A DNA stretch of 64,000 bases, from contig NZ_BHZE01000002.1 in the NCBI RefSeq assembly GCF_003851885.1, positions 62,001 to 126,000 of the forward strand, written 5' to 3'. This document shows, one piece after another, positions 34,385 to 43,100 of this stretch. Every line of letters starts with the position of its first letter. The first letter of the stretch is position 1. Position numbers and translations under genes: made by a program. A model generated the notes under the pieces. That model did not search any database. It saw nothing but the letters and a program-made list of their open reading frames with translations, and was not told the origin of the DNA. This DNA is from Thermaurantimonas aggregans (GTDB lineage: Bacteria > Bacteroidota > Bacteroidia > Flavobacteriales > Schleiferiaceae).

Positions 34385-35818
34385 TTAGTTATTGAGTGTA
34401 AGTTTTTTCTTTAAATCTTCCACATATCCTTTAAATTTTTTATCAGTATCCATTAGGTTCGCAACGGTTTTACAGGCATGGAGTACAGTAGCGTGGTCTT
34501 TGTTGCCACATTGGGCACCAATACTTGCCAGAGAGTTCTTCGTCAGCATTTTGGCAAAGTACATGCTGAGTTGTCGGGCTTGCACTACTTCGCGTTTTCT
34601 GGTTTTTGACTTCATTACATCAATAGGTAGGTCGAAGTAGTCACATACCACTTTTTGGATGTAATCGATGGATAGTTCGCGAGTGATGTTTTTCACGAAC
34701 TTATCGATCATCTGGCGAGCCAGGTCGATGGTGATTTGTTTTTTGTTTAAGGAGGCTTGAGCCAGCAGCGATATTAAGGCGCCTTCCAGTTCGCGTATGT
34801 TGGTATTAATGCTGTAAGCCAAATATTCGATAACATCTCGTGGCATCTCGATGCCATCTTTGTACAGCTTGCTTTCCAAAATAGCTATACGTGATTCTAA
34901 ATCAGGCATTTGAAGATCGGCAGACAGCCCCCATTTGAAGCGAGATAACAATCTTTGCTCTATTCCTTGAAGATCAACAGGCGATCTGTCAGAGGTTAAA
35001 ATGATTTGTTTATTGTTTTGGTGTAGATGGTTGAAAATTTCGAAGAACACGTCCTGAGTCTTGATTTTACCAGCAAGGTTGTGAATATCGTCGATGATCA
35101 GCACATCGATCATTCGGTAGAAGTGCACAAAATCATTGGTGGAATTGTTTCGGGTAGATTCGTAAAACTGTTGAGCAAAGGTGTCACAGCGCACATACAG
35201 AACAGTTTTGTCAGGATAATTCTCTTTGATTTCTATGCCAATAGCATTGGCTAAATGCGTTTTGCCTAAGCCTGTTGCGCCGTAAATAAGCAGGGGATTA
35301 AAAGAAGTGCCTCCTGGCTTTTTTGCTACAGCAAACCCAGCCGATCTCGCTAAGCGATTAAAATCACCTTCTATGTAGTTGTCAAAATTGTAGTTCGGAT
35401 TTAATTGAGAGTCAACATGAACTTTTCTAAGGCCCGGAATAACGAAAGGATTTTTTACCCCGTGTGCACTGATCTCCGCCGGGATGTTAACTTTTTGTTC
35501 TTTTACTGGACCTCTTTGATTAGAAGGTAAATTGATACTTGCCGGATTTTGATTTCCGTAAGTATTTTCCATAATTATTGAGTACACCAGCTTTGCATTT
35601 TCTCCAAGTTCTCTGGTGATGGCAGAGCGTATTAAAGGCAGGTAATGCTCTTCAAGCCATTCGTAAAAAAACTTGGACGGCACCTGTATTGTTAGTACAT
35701 TATCCCGGAGTTTCAGCGGTCGAATTGGCAAAAACCAAGTTTTGAAATTTTGTGGCGTTATGTTGTCTTTTATGTAGTTAAGACATGCATCCCACACTTT
35801 TTCCGGGTTTTTTTCCAT
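34385..35818 (-). CDS. dnaA: Chromosomal replication initiator DnaA
   Basis: A 477-residue initiator. Domain I covers about residues 1-85 (PQNFKTWFLPIRPLKL). A linker follows, then the AAA+ domain with Walker A YGATGLGKTHLANA, Walker B VLIIDDIHNLAG, sensor 1 ILTSDRSP, and the arginine-finger region RLLSRFKWGLSADL. The C-terminal DNA-binding domain has CGNKDHATVLHACKTV, the DnaA signature. It starts replication at oriC. The gene stands alone: dnaN is not adjacent, as is common in Bacteroidota. A DnaA-box-like site and a -7 box lie upstream, allowing autoregulation. Confidence 0.97.
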   Translation of the reverse strand: MEKNPEKVWDACLNYIKDNITPQNFKTWFLPIRPLKLRDNVLTIQVPSKFFYEWLEEHYLPLIRSAITRELGENAKLVYSIIMENTYGNQNPASINLPSNQRGPVKEQKVNIPAEISAHGVKNPFVIPGLRKVHVDSQLNPNYNFDNYIEGDFNRLARSAGFAVAKKPGGTSFNPLLIYGATGLGKTHLANAIGIEIKENYPDKTVLYVRCDTFAQQFYESTRNNSTNDFVHFYRMIDVLIIDDIHNLAGKIKTQDVFFEIFNHLHQNNKQIILTSDRSPVDLQGIEQRLLSRFKWGLSADLQMPDLESRIAILESKLYKDGIEMPRDVIEYLAYSINTNIRELEGALISLLAQASLNKKQITIDLARQMIDKFVKNITRELSIDYIQKVVCDYFDLPIDVMKSKTRKREVVQARQLSMYFAKMLTKNSLASIGAQCGNKDHATVLHACKTVANLMDTDKKFKGYVEDLKKKLTLNN

Positions 35819-35882
35819 AGCGAGGTGATTTTAAATTCTTTAAAAAAATTTTAAAGACTTTTCCAAAATTGGAGGGCAAAAA

Positions 35883-35891
35883 TGTGGACAA
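35883..35891 (-). promoter_or_regulatory. DnaA-box-like site upstream of dnaA
   Basis: The minus strand reads TTGTCCACA, one mismatch from the TTATCCACA consensus, in an AT-rich leader between the dnaA promoter and ATG. It is single, so it suggests autoregulation rather than an origin. Confidence 0.4.
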
Positions 35892-35949
35892 CATTTTTAA
35901 TAAAAAACTCTTTTTTGGGTTTTTTTATTTGTTTTTTATTCATAACTTG

Positions 35950-35957
35950 CAAAAGTA
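35950..35957 (-). promoter_or_regulatory. Promoter -7 box of dnaA
   Basis: The minus strand reads TACTTTTG, matching TAnnTTTG, about 130 bases upstream of the dnaA ATG; the long leader includes the DnaA-box-like site. Confidence 0.45.
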
Positions 35958-36010
35958 AACAGCTTAACAATTCCTTAATTTAAAAATTTAAAATACTGAA
36001 AAACAATAAT

Positions 36011-36415
36011 ATGTATCAGTATAAAACGAAAGTTAGGGTGCGCTATGGTGAAACAGACCGCATGGGGTATGTCTATTATGGCTATTATCCACTCTACTAT
36101 GAAGTAGGCCGAGTAGAAGCATTAAGAAATTTAGATATTTCTTACAAGAAATTGGAAGAGAATGGTATATTAATGCCGGTCTTATCCCTACAAATCAAAT
36201 ACATAAGACCAGCTTTTTATGACGACTTATTAACAATAAAAACCGAGATCCGAGAAATGCCCGCCAGTCGAATAACCTTCCATCACGAAATCTTCAACGA
36301 AGCCGAAACTTTGCTCAACATCGGTACGGTAGAACTGGTGTTTTTGAACGCAGCGACCGGAAAGCCAGTTCGATGTCCTGAAAATGTAATACAAGAATTA
36401 CAGAAATATTTTTAA
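36011..36415 (+). CDS. Acyl-CoA thioesterase, 4HBT/YbgC-FadM hotdog family
   Basis: A 134-residue single hotdog domain. The catalytic-region motif is VRYGETDRMGYVYYGYYPLYYEVGR, where Asp15 is the likely catalytic residue of 4-hydroxybenzoyl-CoA-type thioesterases. IKYIRPAFYDDLLTI and RITFHHEIFN are the later strands. It probably hydrolyses short acyl-CoA thioesters in the cytoplasm. It diverges from dnaA and precedes nadK by 75 bases. Confidence 0.88.
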   Translation: MYQYKTKVRVRYGETDRMGYVYYGYYPLYYEVGRVEALRNLDISYKKLEENGILMPVLSLQIKYIRPAFYDDLLTIKTEIREMPASRITFHHEIFNEAETLLNIGTVELVFLNAATGKPVRCPENVIQELQKYF

Positions 36416-36490
36416 AAAATCTTATAAAAATTTCATTCAACCACTTCTTTGCCGTTTTCATACCTTCGCGTCCCGATAAATTCTTTTTTG

Positions 36491-37372
36491 TTGAAGGTTG
36501 CAATATTTGGCATAAGTATCCCTACCGACGGCAGCACTTATGTTCAGCATTTATTGAATGTGCTAAGTGCTGCTAACGTTGCATATTCTTTGTATTTGCC
36601 GCTCGTCACAGTTCTCAAGGAACAGAACATTTCTTTTACAGCTATTGATGTATTTGAGAATGAAGAGGATTTGTATTTAAAAAATCCGGATTTTCTGATT
36701 TGTTTAGGGGGAGATGGCACCATATTAGAAGCCTCAACGCTCACTGCAGGTACTGGAATACCTGTAATGGGGATTAATCTTGGGCGTCTTGGCTTTCTTT
36801 CCAATGTCTCGAGAAACGACATAGACCTGGCTATATCCATGCTTTGCCAGGGAAGGTTCACCGTTTCAGAGCGGTCGATGCTCTCTCTGCGCAATTCTTC
36901 GAGTCCTTTGGGTGCTGACTTTCTCGCTCTTAATGAGGTGACCGTAAGCAGAAAAGATTCTGCCTCTATGATCACCATTCATGCGTGGATTGATGATCAA
37001 TTCTTAGCTAGCTATTGGGCTGATGGGCTCATCATCAGTACTCCTACCGGCAGTACGGGGTATAATTTAAGTTGCGGGGGGCCTATTGTTTCGCCTGCGA
37101 GTGGTGTAATGATAATTACTCCGATAGCACCTCATAATTTAAATGTACGTCCTGTTGTAATATCTGACAGCAGCCAGATTCGCCTTCAAATCGAAGCACG
37201 GGAGAAATACTTTTTAGTGGCAACGGATTCTAAGACTCAAAACATAGAATGCGGAAAAGACCTATTGATTCAAAAAGCTAAAGTTACTTTTTCGTTGGTT
37301 CAATTAGAGGGATATCCATACTATAAAATTCTGAGAGAAAAGCTTTATTGGGGGGCTGATAAAAGAAATTGA
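36491..37372 (+). CDS. nadK: NAD kinase
   Basis: A 293-residue enzyme that phosphorylates NAD to NADP. The signature GGDGT is present in FLICLGGDGTILEAS, followed by GINLGRLGFLSNV, the conserved NEVTVSRKDSASM and the TPTGSTGYNLSCGGPIVSP loop. No ATG fits: TTG 36491 gives MKVAIFGISI, the usual start; another TTG at 36449 would prefix 14 residues of atypical sequence. It begins the conserved run nadK - DUF6089 - uppS - bamA - ompH - ompH. Confidence 0.94.
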   Translation: MKVAIFGISIPTDGSTYVQHLLNVLSAANVAYSLYLPLVTVLKEQNISFTAIDVFENEEDLYLKNPDFLICLGGDGTILEASTLTAGTGIPVMGINLGRLGFLSNVSRNDIDLAISMLCQGRFTVSERSMLSLRNSSSPLGADFLALNEVTVSRKDSASMITIHAWIDDQFLASYWADGLIISTPTGSTGYNLSCGGPIVSPASGVMIITPIAPHNLNVRPVVISDSSQIRLQIEAREKYFLVATDSKTQNIECGKDLLIQKAKVTFSLVQLEGYPYYKILREKLYWGADKRN

Positions 37373-37402
37373 CACGTACAAATTGAAATAAAAAGACAGT
37401 AC

Positions 37403-38236
37403 ATGCGTTTAAAAAACGAAATCAAACAGGTGCAAGTTAAATATATATTTTTTTTTCTGCTTTTTGCTGAGCGCGTCATTGGCCAATTTATTGGTGCCGG
37501 CATTTCCGGAGGTGCTTCTCATTTTATCGGCGATGTAGGAAACTACGGCATTCACATGCCACAGGGGTACAATTTGGGATTAGCAGCTATTTACGCACTG
37601 AATCCACATTATTCCATTGAAGCGGGGGGATTTTATGGTGTAGTGGCCAATGACGACGCCCTTAGCTCGATTGATTGGCGTAAAAATCGAAATTTGAGTT
37701 TTCGATCTTTAGTTTATGAAGCGCACGGGCGAGTGAATTTTAACTTTTTTCCGGTGACTAATCGCACAGGTGAAAACCACAGTCCATATATCTTTCTGGG
37801 TTACGGTCTTTTTGCATTTTATCCTGAGGCATGGTATCAAAATCGATGGGTGAAGCTAAGGCCCTTGGGAACTGAAGGACAAGGCACCCGATTGAGCGAC
37901 AAGGGAATCTATCCGGAAACAAGCAGCTTTATACTCTTTGGATTAGGTTATACAATTACAATTTCTCAAATTGTAAATTTCTACTTCGAAACAGGATTTC
38001 GACGTACCGACACAGATTATTTAGACGATGTAAGCGGCTACTATGTAGATGCCGCCGAGCTGGCAGAAATTCGAGGGCCTGTGGCAGCTACTCTCAGCAA
38101 TCGATCGATCGTGCGGTACGATACTACCGATCGTCTACGAGGAAATCCCACAAACAATGATTGGTACGTATTTACGAATTTTAAAATAATATTCAAACTA
38201 TCTTCGTCGCGCGAAAAATGCAGAACCGGTTGGTAA
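37403..38236 (+). CDS. DUF6089 outer-membrane beta-barrel protein
   Basis: A 277-residue exported protein with a hydrophobic signal (about residues 13-27, IFFFLLFAERVIGQ). Barrel-like strands follow: GISGGASHFIGDVGNYG near the N-terminus and FFNETGFRRTDTDYLDDVSGYYVD-like sequence near residue 200. This matches DUF6089, found between nadK and uppS in many flavobacteria. The family is uncharacterised; the conserved position next to bamA suggests an envelope role (inference). The 3' end overlaps uppS by 19 bases. Confidence 0.8.
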   Translation: MRLKNEIKQVQVKYIFFFLLFAERVIGQFIGAGISGGASHFIGDVGNYGIHMPQGYNLGLAAIYALNPHYSIEAGGFYGVVANDDALSSIDWRKNRNLSFRSLVYEAHGRVNFNFFPVTNRTGENHSPYIFLGYGLFAFYPEAWYQNRWVKLRPLGTEGQGTRLSDKGIYPETSSFILFGLGYTITISQIVNFYFETGFRRTDTDYLDDVSGYYVDAAELAEIRGPVAATLSNRSIVRYDTTDRLRGNPTNNDWYVFTNFKIIFKLSSSREKCRTGW

Positions 38237-39009
38237 CAAACTCAGATAACGCTGCTCTTAATCAGGCAACTATAGAAATAGACCTCACTCGACTGCCCAA
38301 ACACATTGCTATAATTATGGATGGCAATGGCCGTTGGGCTCGGGCTAAAGGATATATTCGTTCACTCGGTCATGAAAACGGCGTCGATGCTCTTCGCAGA
38401 ATAGCCACAGCCTCAGCTGAGTTGGGTATCGAATATCTTACGGTGTACGCCTTCAGCACTGAAAATTGGAAACGCCCGAAAACTGAGGTAAAAGCGCTGA
38501 TGTCGATCTTAGTAAAAGCCTTGCGCAAAGAGCTTTCTACGTTGCTGGATAACAACATTCGCCTACAAGCGATTGGAGACATCTTGTTACTGCCTGAAGA
38601 CATTCAAAAACAGCTTAAAGAGGTCATAGCCCTTACTGCTAAAGGTTCTCGCATGGCTTTAACGCTAGCACTCAGTTATTCATCTAAAGAAGAAATTCTG
38701 CGTGCTACTCGATTGCTGGCCGAAGACGTGCGAAAAGGGCTTTTGCTGCCTGAAAACATTACCGAACAAGTCTTTGAAAACTATCTATATACACGTGGAA
38801 TGCCTCACCCAGACCTGCTCATTCGCACCAGTGGTGAATATCGAATAAGCAACTACCTGCTTTGGCAACTAGCCTACACTGAGCTGTATTTTTCGCCCAA
38901 GCTTTGGCCTGATTTTACAAAGGAGGATTTGCTACTGGCCATTGCTGAGTATCAAAAGCGCGAAAGAAGGTTTGGTTTAATTTCAGAACAACTCAATGAA
39001 AATTCTTAA
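38218..39009 (+). CDS. uppS: Undecaprenyl diphosphate synthase (cis-prenyltransferase)
   Basis: A 263-residue enzyme that builds the C55 lipid carrier for peptidoglycan and O-antigen. Conserved regions are IAIIMDGNGRWARAKG (catalytic Asp and P-loop-like), LTVYAFSTENWKRP, and DLLIRTSGEYRISNYLLWQLAYTELYF. Length is normal. It overlaps the DUF6089 gene upstream and bamA downstream (14 bases), indicating tight co-transcription. Confidence 0.96.
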   Translation: MQNRLVTNSDNAALNQATIEIDLTRLPKHIAIIMDGNGRWARAKGYIRSLGHENGVDALRRIATASAELGIEYLTVYAFSTENWKRPKTEVKALMSILVKALRKELSTLLDNNIRLQAIGDILLLPEDIQKQLKEVIALTAKGSRMALTLALSYSSKEEILRATRLLAEDVRKGLLLPENITEQVFENYLYTRGMPHPDLLIRTSGEYRISNYLLWQLAYTELYFSPKLWPDFTKEDLLLAIAEYQKRERRFGLISEQLNENS

Positions 39010-41524
39010 AATACCAGCCCTTTATACTGTTTTGCTTTTGTCTTTATATATCGTTTTACCTAGTCAAATACACGGCCAGGTTCAAAACACTGTGGAGGTT
39101 ACCGAGGGGCTTGAGTACGAAATCGGAGGGATAACCCTAGCAGGCGCTCAGCATTTAGATTATAACTTGGTTTTGCTCATTTCAGGGCTCAACGTAGGAG
39201 ATCGTATTGTTTTTCCCAGCGATAAAATTACTCGCGCTATCAAAAACCTTTGGAAGCAAAAGCTCTTTGAAGACATTCAAATCTATGTGACTGGAAAAAG
39301 TGGTCGAATTATTTACCTTGAAATCTATCTAAAAGATCTTCCTCGACTTAGTAAATATTACATTACTGGAGTAAAAAAAAGCCGTCGCGACGAATTGCGC
39401 GACGAAATCAAATTGAACCGCGGAAACATCGTAACGGATAACCTTATAATTACAGCAAAAAACAAAATATTAAAATATTACGAAGACAAAGGCTATTTCG
39501 ATGCTGAAGTAGAAGTAGTAACCGAAAGAGATACTGCTGAAAACAATGCATTAATCTTAGGTTTTCGCATTAAAGAAGGGGAAAGAATAAAAATCAAAGA
39601 AATTGAATTTATCGGAAATAAAAACATCAGCGATGCCAAGCTTAGAAAGGCTATGAAAGAAACCAAACGCCATCGCTGGTACAATATTTTTCGCACTTCG
39701 AAATACATCGATGAAAAATTTAGAGAAGACCTCGAAAAAGTAATTGATAAGTATCAGGAAAACGGCTATCGAGATGCTCGAATACTTAAAGATTCCATTT
39801 ACCGAATACCCGGAGACAATTTTATTAACCTCTACATCACCATCGAAGAAGGCAATAAATTTTACTTCAGAAACATTACTTGGATTGGGAATACAAAATA
39901 TCCGGATGAGGTTTTGAATGCTGTTCTGAAAATTAAAAAAGGAGACCCCTACGATGCTAAGCGACTCAGCGAACGCCTATATGCCGACCCCAACGGCAAC
40001 GACGTAAACTCGTTGTACATGGACAATGGATACCTCTTTTTTAACCTTACTCCCGTAGAGGTATTAATCGAAAATGACTCCATCGATTTGGAAATGCGTA
40101 TCCGCGAAGGCAGGCAAGCTACCATTAACAGAGTAACTGTAAACGGTAACGATCGCACAAACGATCACGTAATCATGCGCGAAGTGCGCACTCGCCCCGG
40201 CGATCTTTTCCGCAAGAGCGACATTCAACGCACCATGCGCGAGCTATCGCAGCTCGGATTTTTCGACCCACAACAGCTCAATGTTAATCCCGTTCCCAAT
40301 CCTGAAACCGGTACTGTGGACATCGAATACACCGTGGTAGAACGCAGTACCAGTCAGCTCGAGCTGCAAGGAGGTTGGGGTGGTGGCTTGGGTATCGTGG
40401 GTACTCTTGGCTTGAGCTTCAACAACTTTTCAGCGCGTAATATTTTTAACAAAAAAGCATGGGCCCCTCTACCCTCTGGCGATGGGCAAACGCTTAATCT
40501 CAGAGCACAGAGCACCGGCCGATTCTTTCAGAATTATTCCATCTCTTTTACAGAACCTTGGTTAGGAGGTAAAAAGCCTAATTCGCTAACCATTTCTGGA
40601 TATCATTCTGTACAAAATTTCGGTGGAAGAAGGATCGGCGACCCACTTCGTCAGGCTCTAAACATCACTGGGCTTACGGTAGGTCTTGGCAAGCGCCTTC
40701 GCTGGCCTGATGATTATTTTACTCTATATCAGGCTTTAGAATTTCAGCACTACAGACTCGACAACTTCGAGTTGGGTATCCCCAATTTCAGAAACGGATT
40801 TTCAAATAACTTTTCATATCGCTTCGTTTTAACGAGAAATAATACCGATGTACCCATCTTTCCCACACGCGGTTCAAACACTATATTTACCCTTAAGCTT
40901 ACTCCTCCATACTCCCTACTCACCGGAAGAGACTACAGCGATGCCACACCACAAGACAAATATTATTTGCTTGAATACTACAAGTTTAAATTTAACACAA
41001 CATGGTATACTGAGATCTATAAAAACATTGTTATCTCATCACATGCCGAAATGGGATTCATGGGTACGTACAACCGTGTAATTGGCCTTTCGCCCTTCGA
41101 AAGGTTCTTCGTGGGTGGTGATGGTATTCAAAACTTTATCCTTGACGGCCGCGAAATCATTGGCTTAAGGGGATATCCTAACAATTCCATAGTGCCTGGT
41201 GCAACTTCTACCGGCCAACAAAGTCAATTGGGAAATGGTGGAGTTCTTTATTCAAAATACACGGCTGAGTTGCGTTTCTTGATTTCGCCTAATCCCAATG
41301 CCCAAATATGGCCTCTTCTCTTTGTAGAGGCTGGAAACAATTTTGGTTCGTTTAGAGAGTATCGCCCCTTTCAGCTTTACAGAAGCACGGGTGCTGGTAT
41401 TCGAATTTTTATGCCCATGTTCGGGCTCCTTGGCATAGATGTTGGCTACGGTTTTGACCCTGTACCGGGATTTTCGGCTCCCTCAGGGTGGCGTACGCAC
41501 TTCATTATTGGTCAGCAATTCTAA
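38996..41524 (+). CDS. bamA: Outer-membrane protein assembly factor BamA
   Basis: An 842-residue Omp85 protein. After the signal peptide (about 1-28, ending HGQ) come about five POTRA repeats to residue ~430 (for example FEDIQIYVTGKSG, YYEDKGYFDAEV, KYQENGYRDARI, RMRELSQLGFFDPQQ-type), then a 16-stranded barrel with GGWGGGLGIVGTLGLSFNN, FFVGGDGI, IIGLRGYPNNS (the VRGF-like motif as LRGY) and a C-terminal aromatic residue in FIIGQQF. It folds outer-membrane proteins. It is embedded between uppS and two ompH genes. Confidence 0.96.
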   Translation: MKILKIPALYTVLLLSLYIVLPSQIHGQVQNTVEVTEGLEYEIGGITLAGAQHLDYNLVLLISGLNVGDRIVFPSDKITRAIKNLWKQKLFEDIQIYVTGKSGRIIYLEIYLKDLPRLSKYYITGVKKSRRDELRDEIKLNRGNIVTDNLIITAKNKILKYYEDKGYFDAEVEVVTERDTAENNALILGFRIKEGERIKIKEIEFIGNKNISDAKLRKAMKETKRHRWYNIFRTSKYIDEKFREDLEKVIDKYQENGYRDARILKDSIYRIPGDNFINLYITIEEGNKFYFRNITWIGNTKYPDEVLNAVLKIKKGDPYDAKRLSERLYADPNGNDVNSLYMDNGYLFFNLTPVEVLIENDSIDLEMRIREGRQATINRVTVNGNDRTNDHVIMREVRTRPGDLFRKSDIQRTMRELSQLGFFDPQQLNVNPVPNPETGTVDIEYTVVERSTSQLELQGGWGGGLGIVGTLGLSFNNFSARNIFNKKAWAPLPSGDGQTLNLRAQSTGRFFQNYSISFTEPWLGGKKPNSLTISGYHSVQNFGGRRIGDPLRQALNITGLTVGLGKRLRWPDDYFTLYQALEFQHYRLDNFELGIPNFRNGFSNNFSYRFVLTRNNTDVPIFPTRGSNTIFTLKLTPPYSLLTGRDYSDATPQDKYYLLEYYKFKFNTTWYTEIYKNIVISSHAEMGFMGTYNRVIGLSPFERFFVGGDGIQNFILDGREIIGLRGYPNNSIVPGATSTGQQSQLGNGGVLYSKYTAELRFLISPNPNAQIWPLLFVEAGNNFGSFREYRPFQLYRSTGAGIRIFMPMFGLLGIDVGYGFDPVPGFSAPSGWRTHFIIGQQF

Positions 41525-41550
41525 TGAGAGTAACTTCGCCTGCAGAAAGT

Positions 41551-42075
41551 ATGAAGGTGTTTCCGCGCATTTTAGCTATCTTGATTTTTACTGTATTTAG
41601 CACTGTGCTAAATGCGCAAAACCAACGCATTGCCATTGTCGATACCGAGTACATCTTAAAAAAAGTACCCGAATACAACCAGGCGCAAATAGAGCTTGAC
41701 AGACTATCCTCACAATTTGAAGGAGAGGTTGAGGCGTTAAAAAGCGAATTGCTGGCTCTACAACGCGCGTTGAATGCTGAAAAGGTGCTCCTAACCGATG
41801 AAATGATAAAGGAGCGTGAGGAAGTGATCGCTAAAAAAGAAAAACAGATTTACGAAACACAAAGAAAGTATTTTGGACCTGAAGGCGAGCTGTTTAAAAA
41901 GCGAAAAAGCTTAGTAAAACCGATACAAGATCAAGTGTATAATGCTATTCAGGAGGTGAGTCGCCAGAAACGCATTGACCTCGTAATAGATAAGGCTAAT
42001 TCGCTGTCTATCCTTTATGTTAGTGATAAAATGGACATAAGCGACGATGTACTAAACAAATTAGGATATCGCTAA
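41551..42075 (+). CDS. OmpH/Skp-family periplasmic chaperone, copy 1
   Basis: A 174-residue exported protein: signal peptide MKVFPRILAILIFTVFSTVL then NAQ. The mature part starts QRIAIVDTEYILKKVPEYNQAQ, the typical OmpH beginning, and continues as a long alpha-helical hairpin (about 45-120). It should carry unfolded outer-membrane proteins to BamA. ATG 41551 gives a standard signal; ATG 41524, overlapping the bamA stop, would add nine residues and is an alternative. Confidence 0.9.
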   Translation: MKVFPRILAILIFTVFSTVLNAQNQRIAIVDTEYILKKVPEYNQAQIELDRLSSQFEGEVEALKSELLALQRALNAEKVLLTDEMIKEREEVIAKKEKQIYETQRKYFGPEGELFKKRKSLVKPIQDQVYNAIQEVSRQKRIDLVIDKANSLSILYVSDKMDISDDVLNKLGYR

Positions 42076-42109
42076 TGACGAAAATTATAAACCTCTAATA
42101 CCATAAACT

Positions 42110-42730
42110 ATGCTTAGAAAAACCCTGCTTGCAGCTGTAATTACCTTGATTACCACTGCTGGGGCCTATGCCCAGAAATTTGCTCATCTCGATTTTACTG
42201 AATTGGTGCGCACCATGCCTGAGTATAAACAAGCTCAGGAAGAAATGGAAAAAATGCGCAAAGAAATGGAAGACGAACTCCTCGAGCTACAAAACGAACT
42301 GCGTGAAAAAGCCCAAAAATTTGAGAAAGAAGCTTCAGGCTATACTGAATTAGTACGCCAAAGAAAAATTCGAGAACTGCAAGAGATGCAGCAAAAAATC
42401 CAGGAGTATGCCGAAGAAAACCAGGAAAATCTCGCTCGTCGCCAGCAAGAACTTCTGCAGCCCCTCACTCAAAAGGCACAAAAAGCTATTGAAGAAGTAG
42501 CTACAAAAAACGGATATACTTACGTATTCGACTCAAGCCAGGGCAATGGCCTGCTCTTCTTTAAAAACGGCGAAGACATTATTGCACTTGTAAAGAAGCA
42601 ATTAGAATCTATGCCTCCGATCGATATGAAGTCGAGCAAAGGAACAACTGAAGCTCCTAAACCAAATTCTCAAACACCAGCGCCTGCTCAGCAGCAACAA
42701 ACCTCTCCTGCAAAAGACAAGAAAAAATAA
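42110..42730 (+). CDS. OmpH/Skp-family periplasmic chaperone, copy 2
   Basis: A 206-residue exported protein with signal ending AGAYAQ and mature start KFAHLDFTELVRTMPEYKQAQ. The coiled-coil arms cover about 45-125 and are rich in Glu, Lys and Gln. A Pro/Gln/Thr-rich disordered tail (about 180-206) distinguishes it from copy 1. Two adjacent OmpH paralogues after bamA are usual in flavobacteria. A strong terminator follows. Confidence 0.92.
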   Translation: MLRKTLLAAVITLITTAGAYAQKFAHLDFTELVRTMPEYKQAQEEMEKMRKEMEDELLELQNELREKAQKFEKEASGYTELVRQRKIRELQEMQQKIQEYAEENQENLARRQQELLQPLTQKAQKAIEEVATKNGYTYVFDSSQGNGLLFFKNGEDIIALVKKQLESMPPIDMKSSKGTTEAPKPNSQTPAPAQQQQTSPAKDKKK

Positions 42731-42751
42731 TTTTAAAAAAGTTAGTTTGTT

Positions 42752-42782
42752 AAAAAAGCCTCCAGTAATCGGGGGCTTTTTT
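42752..42782 (+). terminator. Rho-independent terminator after the second ompH gene
   Basis: AAAAAAGCCTCC, a seven-base loop and GGGGGCTTTTTT. It closes the nadK-ompH transcript. Confidence 0.85.
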
Positions 42783-42789
42783 ATTTTTG
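42782..42789 (+). promoter_or_regulatory. Promoter -7 box of the DUF493 gene
   Basis: TATTTTTG matches TAnnTTTG and directly abuts the terminator T-tract; the ATG follows 11 bases later. The T-rich context makes a chance match possible. Confidence 0.35.
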
Positions 42790-42800
42790 TAATTCAACCT

Positions 42801-43085
42801 ATGAAGATGGACAAAGGCGAGTACAATTTTGATAAACTGTTTGAAGTGTTGAGCAAAGAGAGTTGGCCGCAGGTATATTATTTTAAATTCATTGTGAGAG
42901 CTGACAACCATCTTATTGCTAGAGTTCAAAGTCTGTTCAATTCAAACGAAGCCAACATTAGCATGCGTCGTTCGGCTAAGGGAAACTATGTGACCATTTC
43001 AGCTAAAGAGATGATGCTCACCGCTGAAAGTGTAGTGGAGCGCTACAAGAAAGCTTCAGAAATAGAGGGCATTATTGCTCTTTGA
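42801..43085 (+). CDS. DUF493 (YbeD-like) small protein
   Basis: A 94-residue protein matching the DUF493 family: WPQVYYFKFIVRADN, SMRRSAKGNYVTISAKEMM. The fold is a ferredoxin-like domain resembling the regulatory domain of phosphoglycerate dehydrogenase; YbeD is linked to lipoylation in E. coli, but the function here is unknown. ATG 42801 is preferred because the upstream in-frame extension lies in the terminator. It starts the gene group that continues with the LD-carboxypeptidase. Confidence 0.75.
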   Translation: MKMDKGEYNFDKLFEVLSKESWPQVYYFKFIVRADNHLIARVQSLFNSNEANISMRRSAKGNYVTISAKEMMLTAESVVERYKKASEIEGIIAL

Positions 43086-43100
43086 TGCATTTTAGTTGAA

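Noticed and set aside
35819-36010. Replication origin beside dnaA
   Set aside because: Only one DnaA-box-like nonamer with one mismatch was found in the AT-rich leader; an origin should show a cluster. It is better read as an autoregulatory site.
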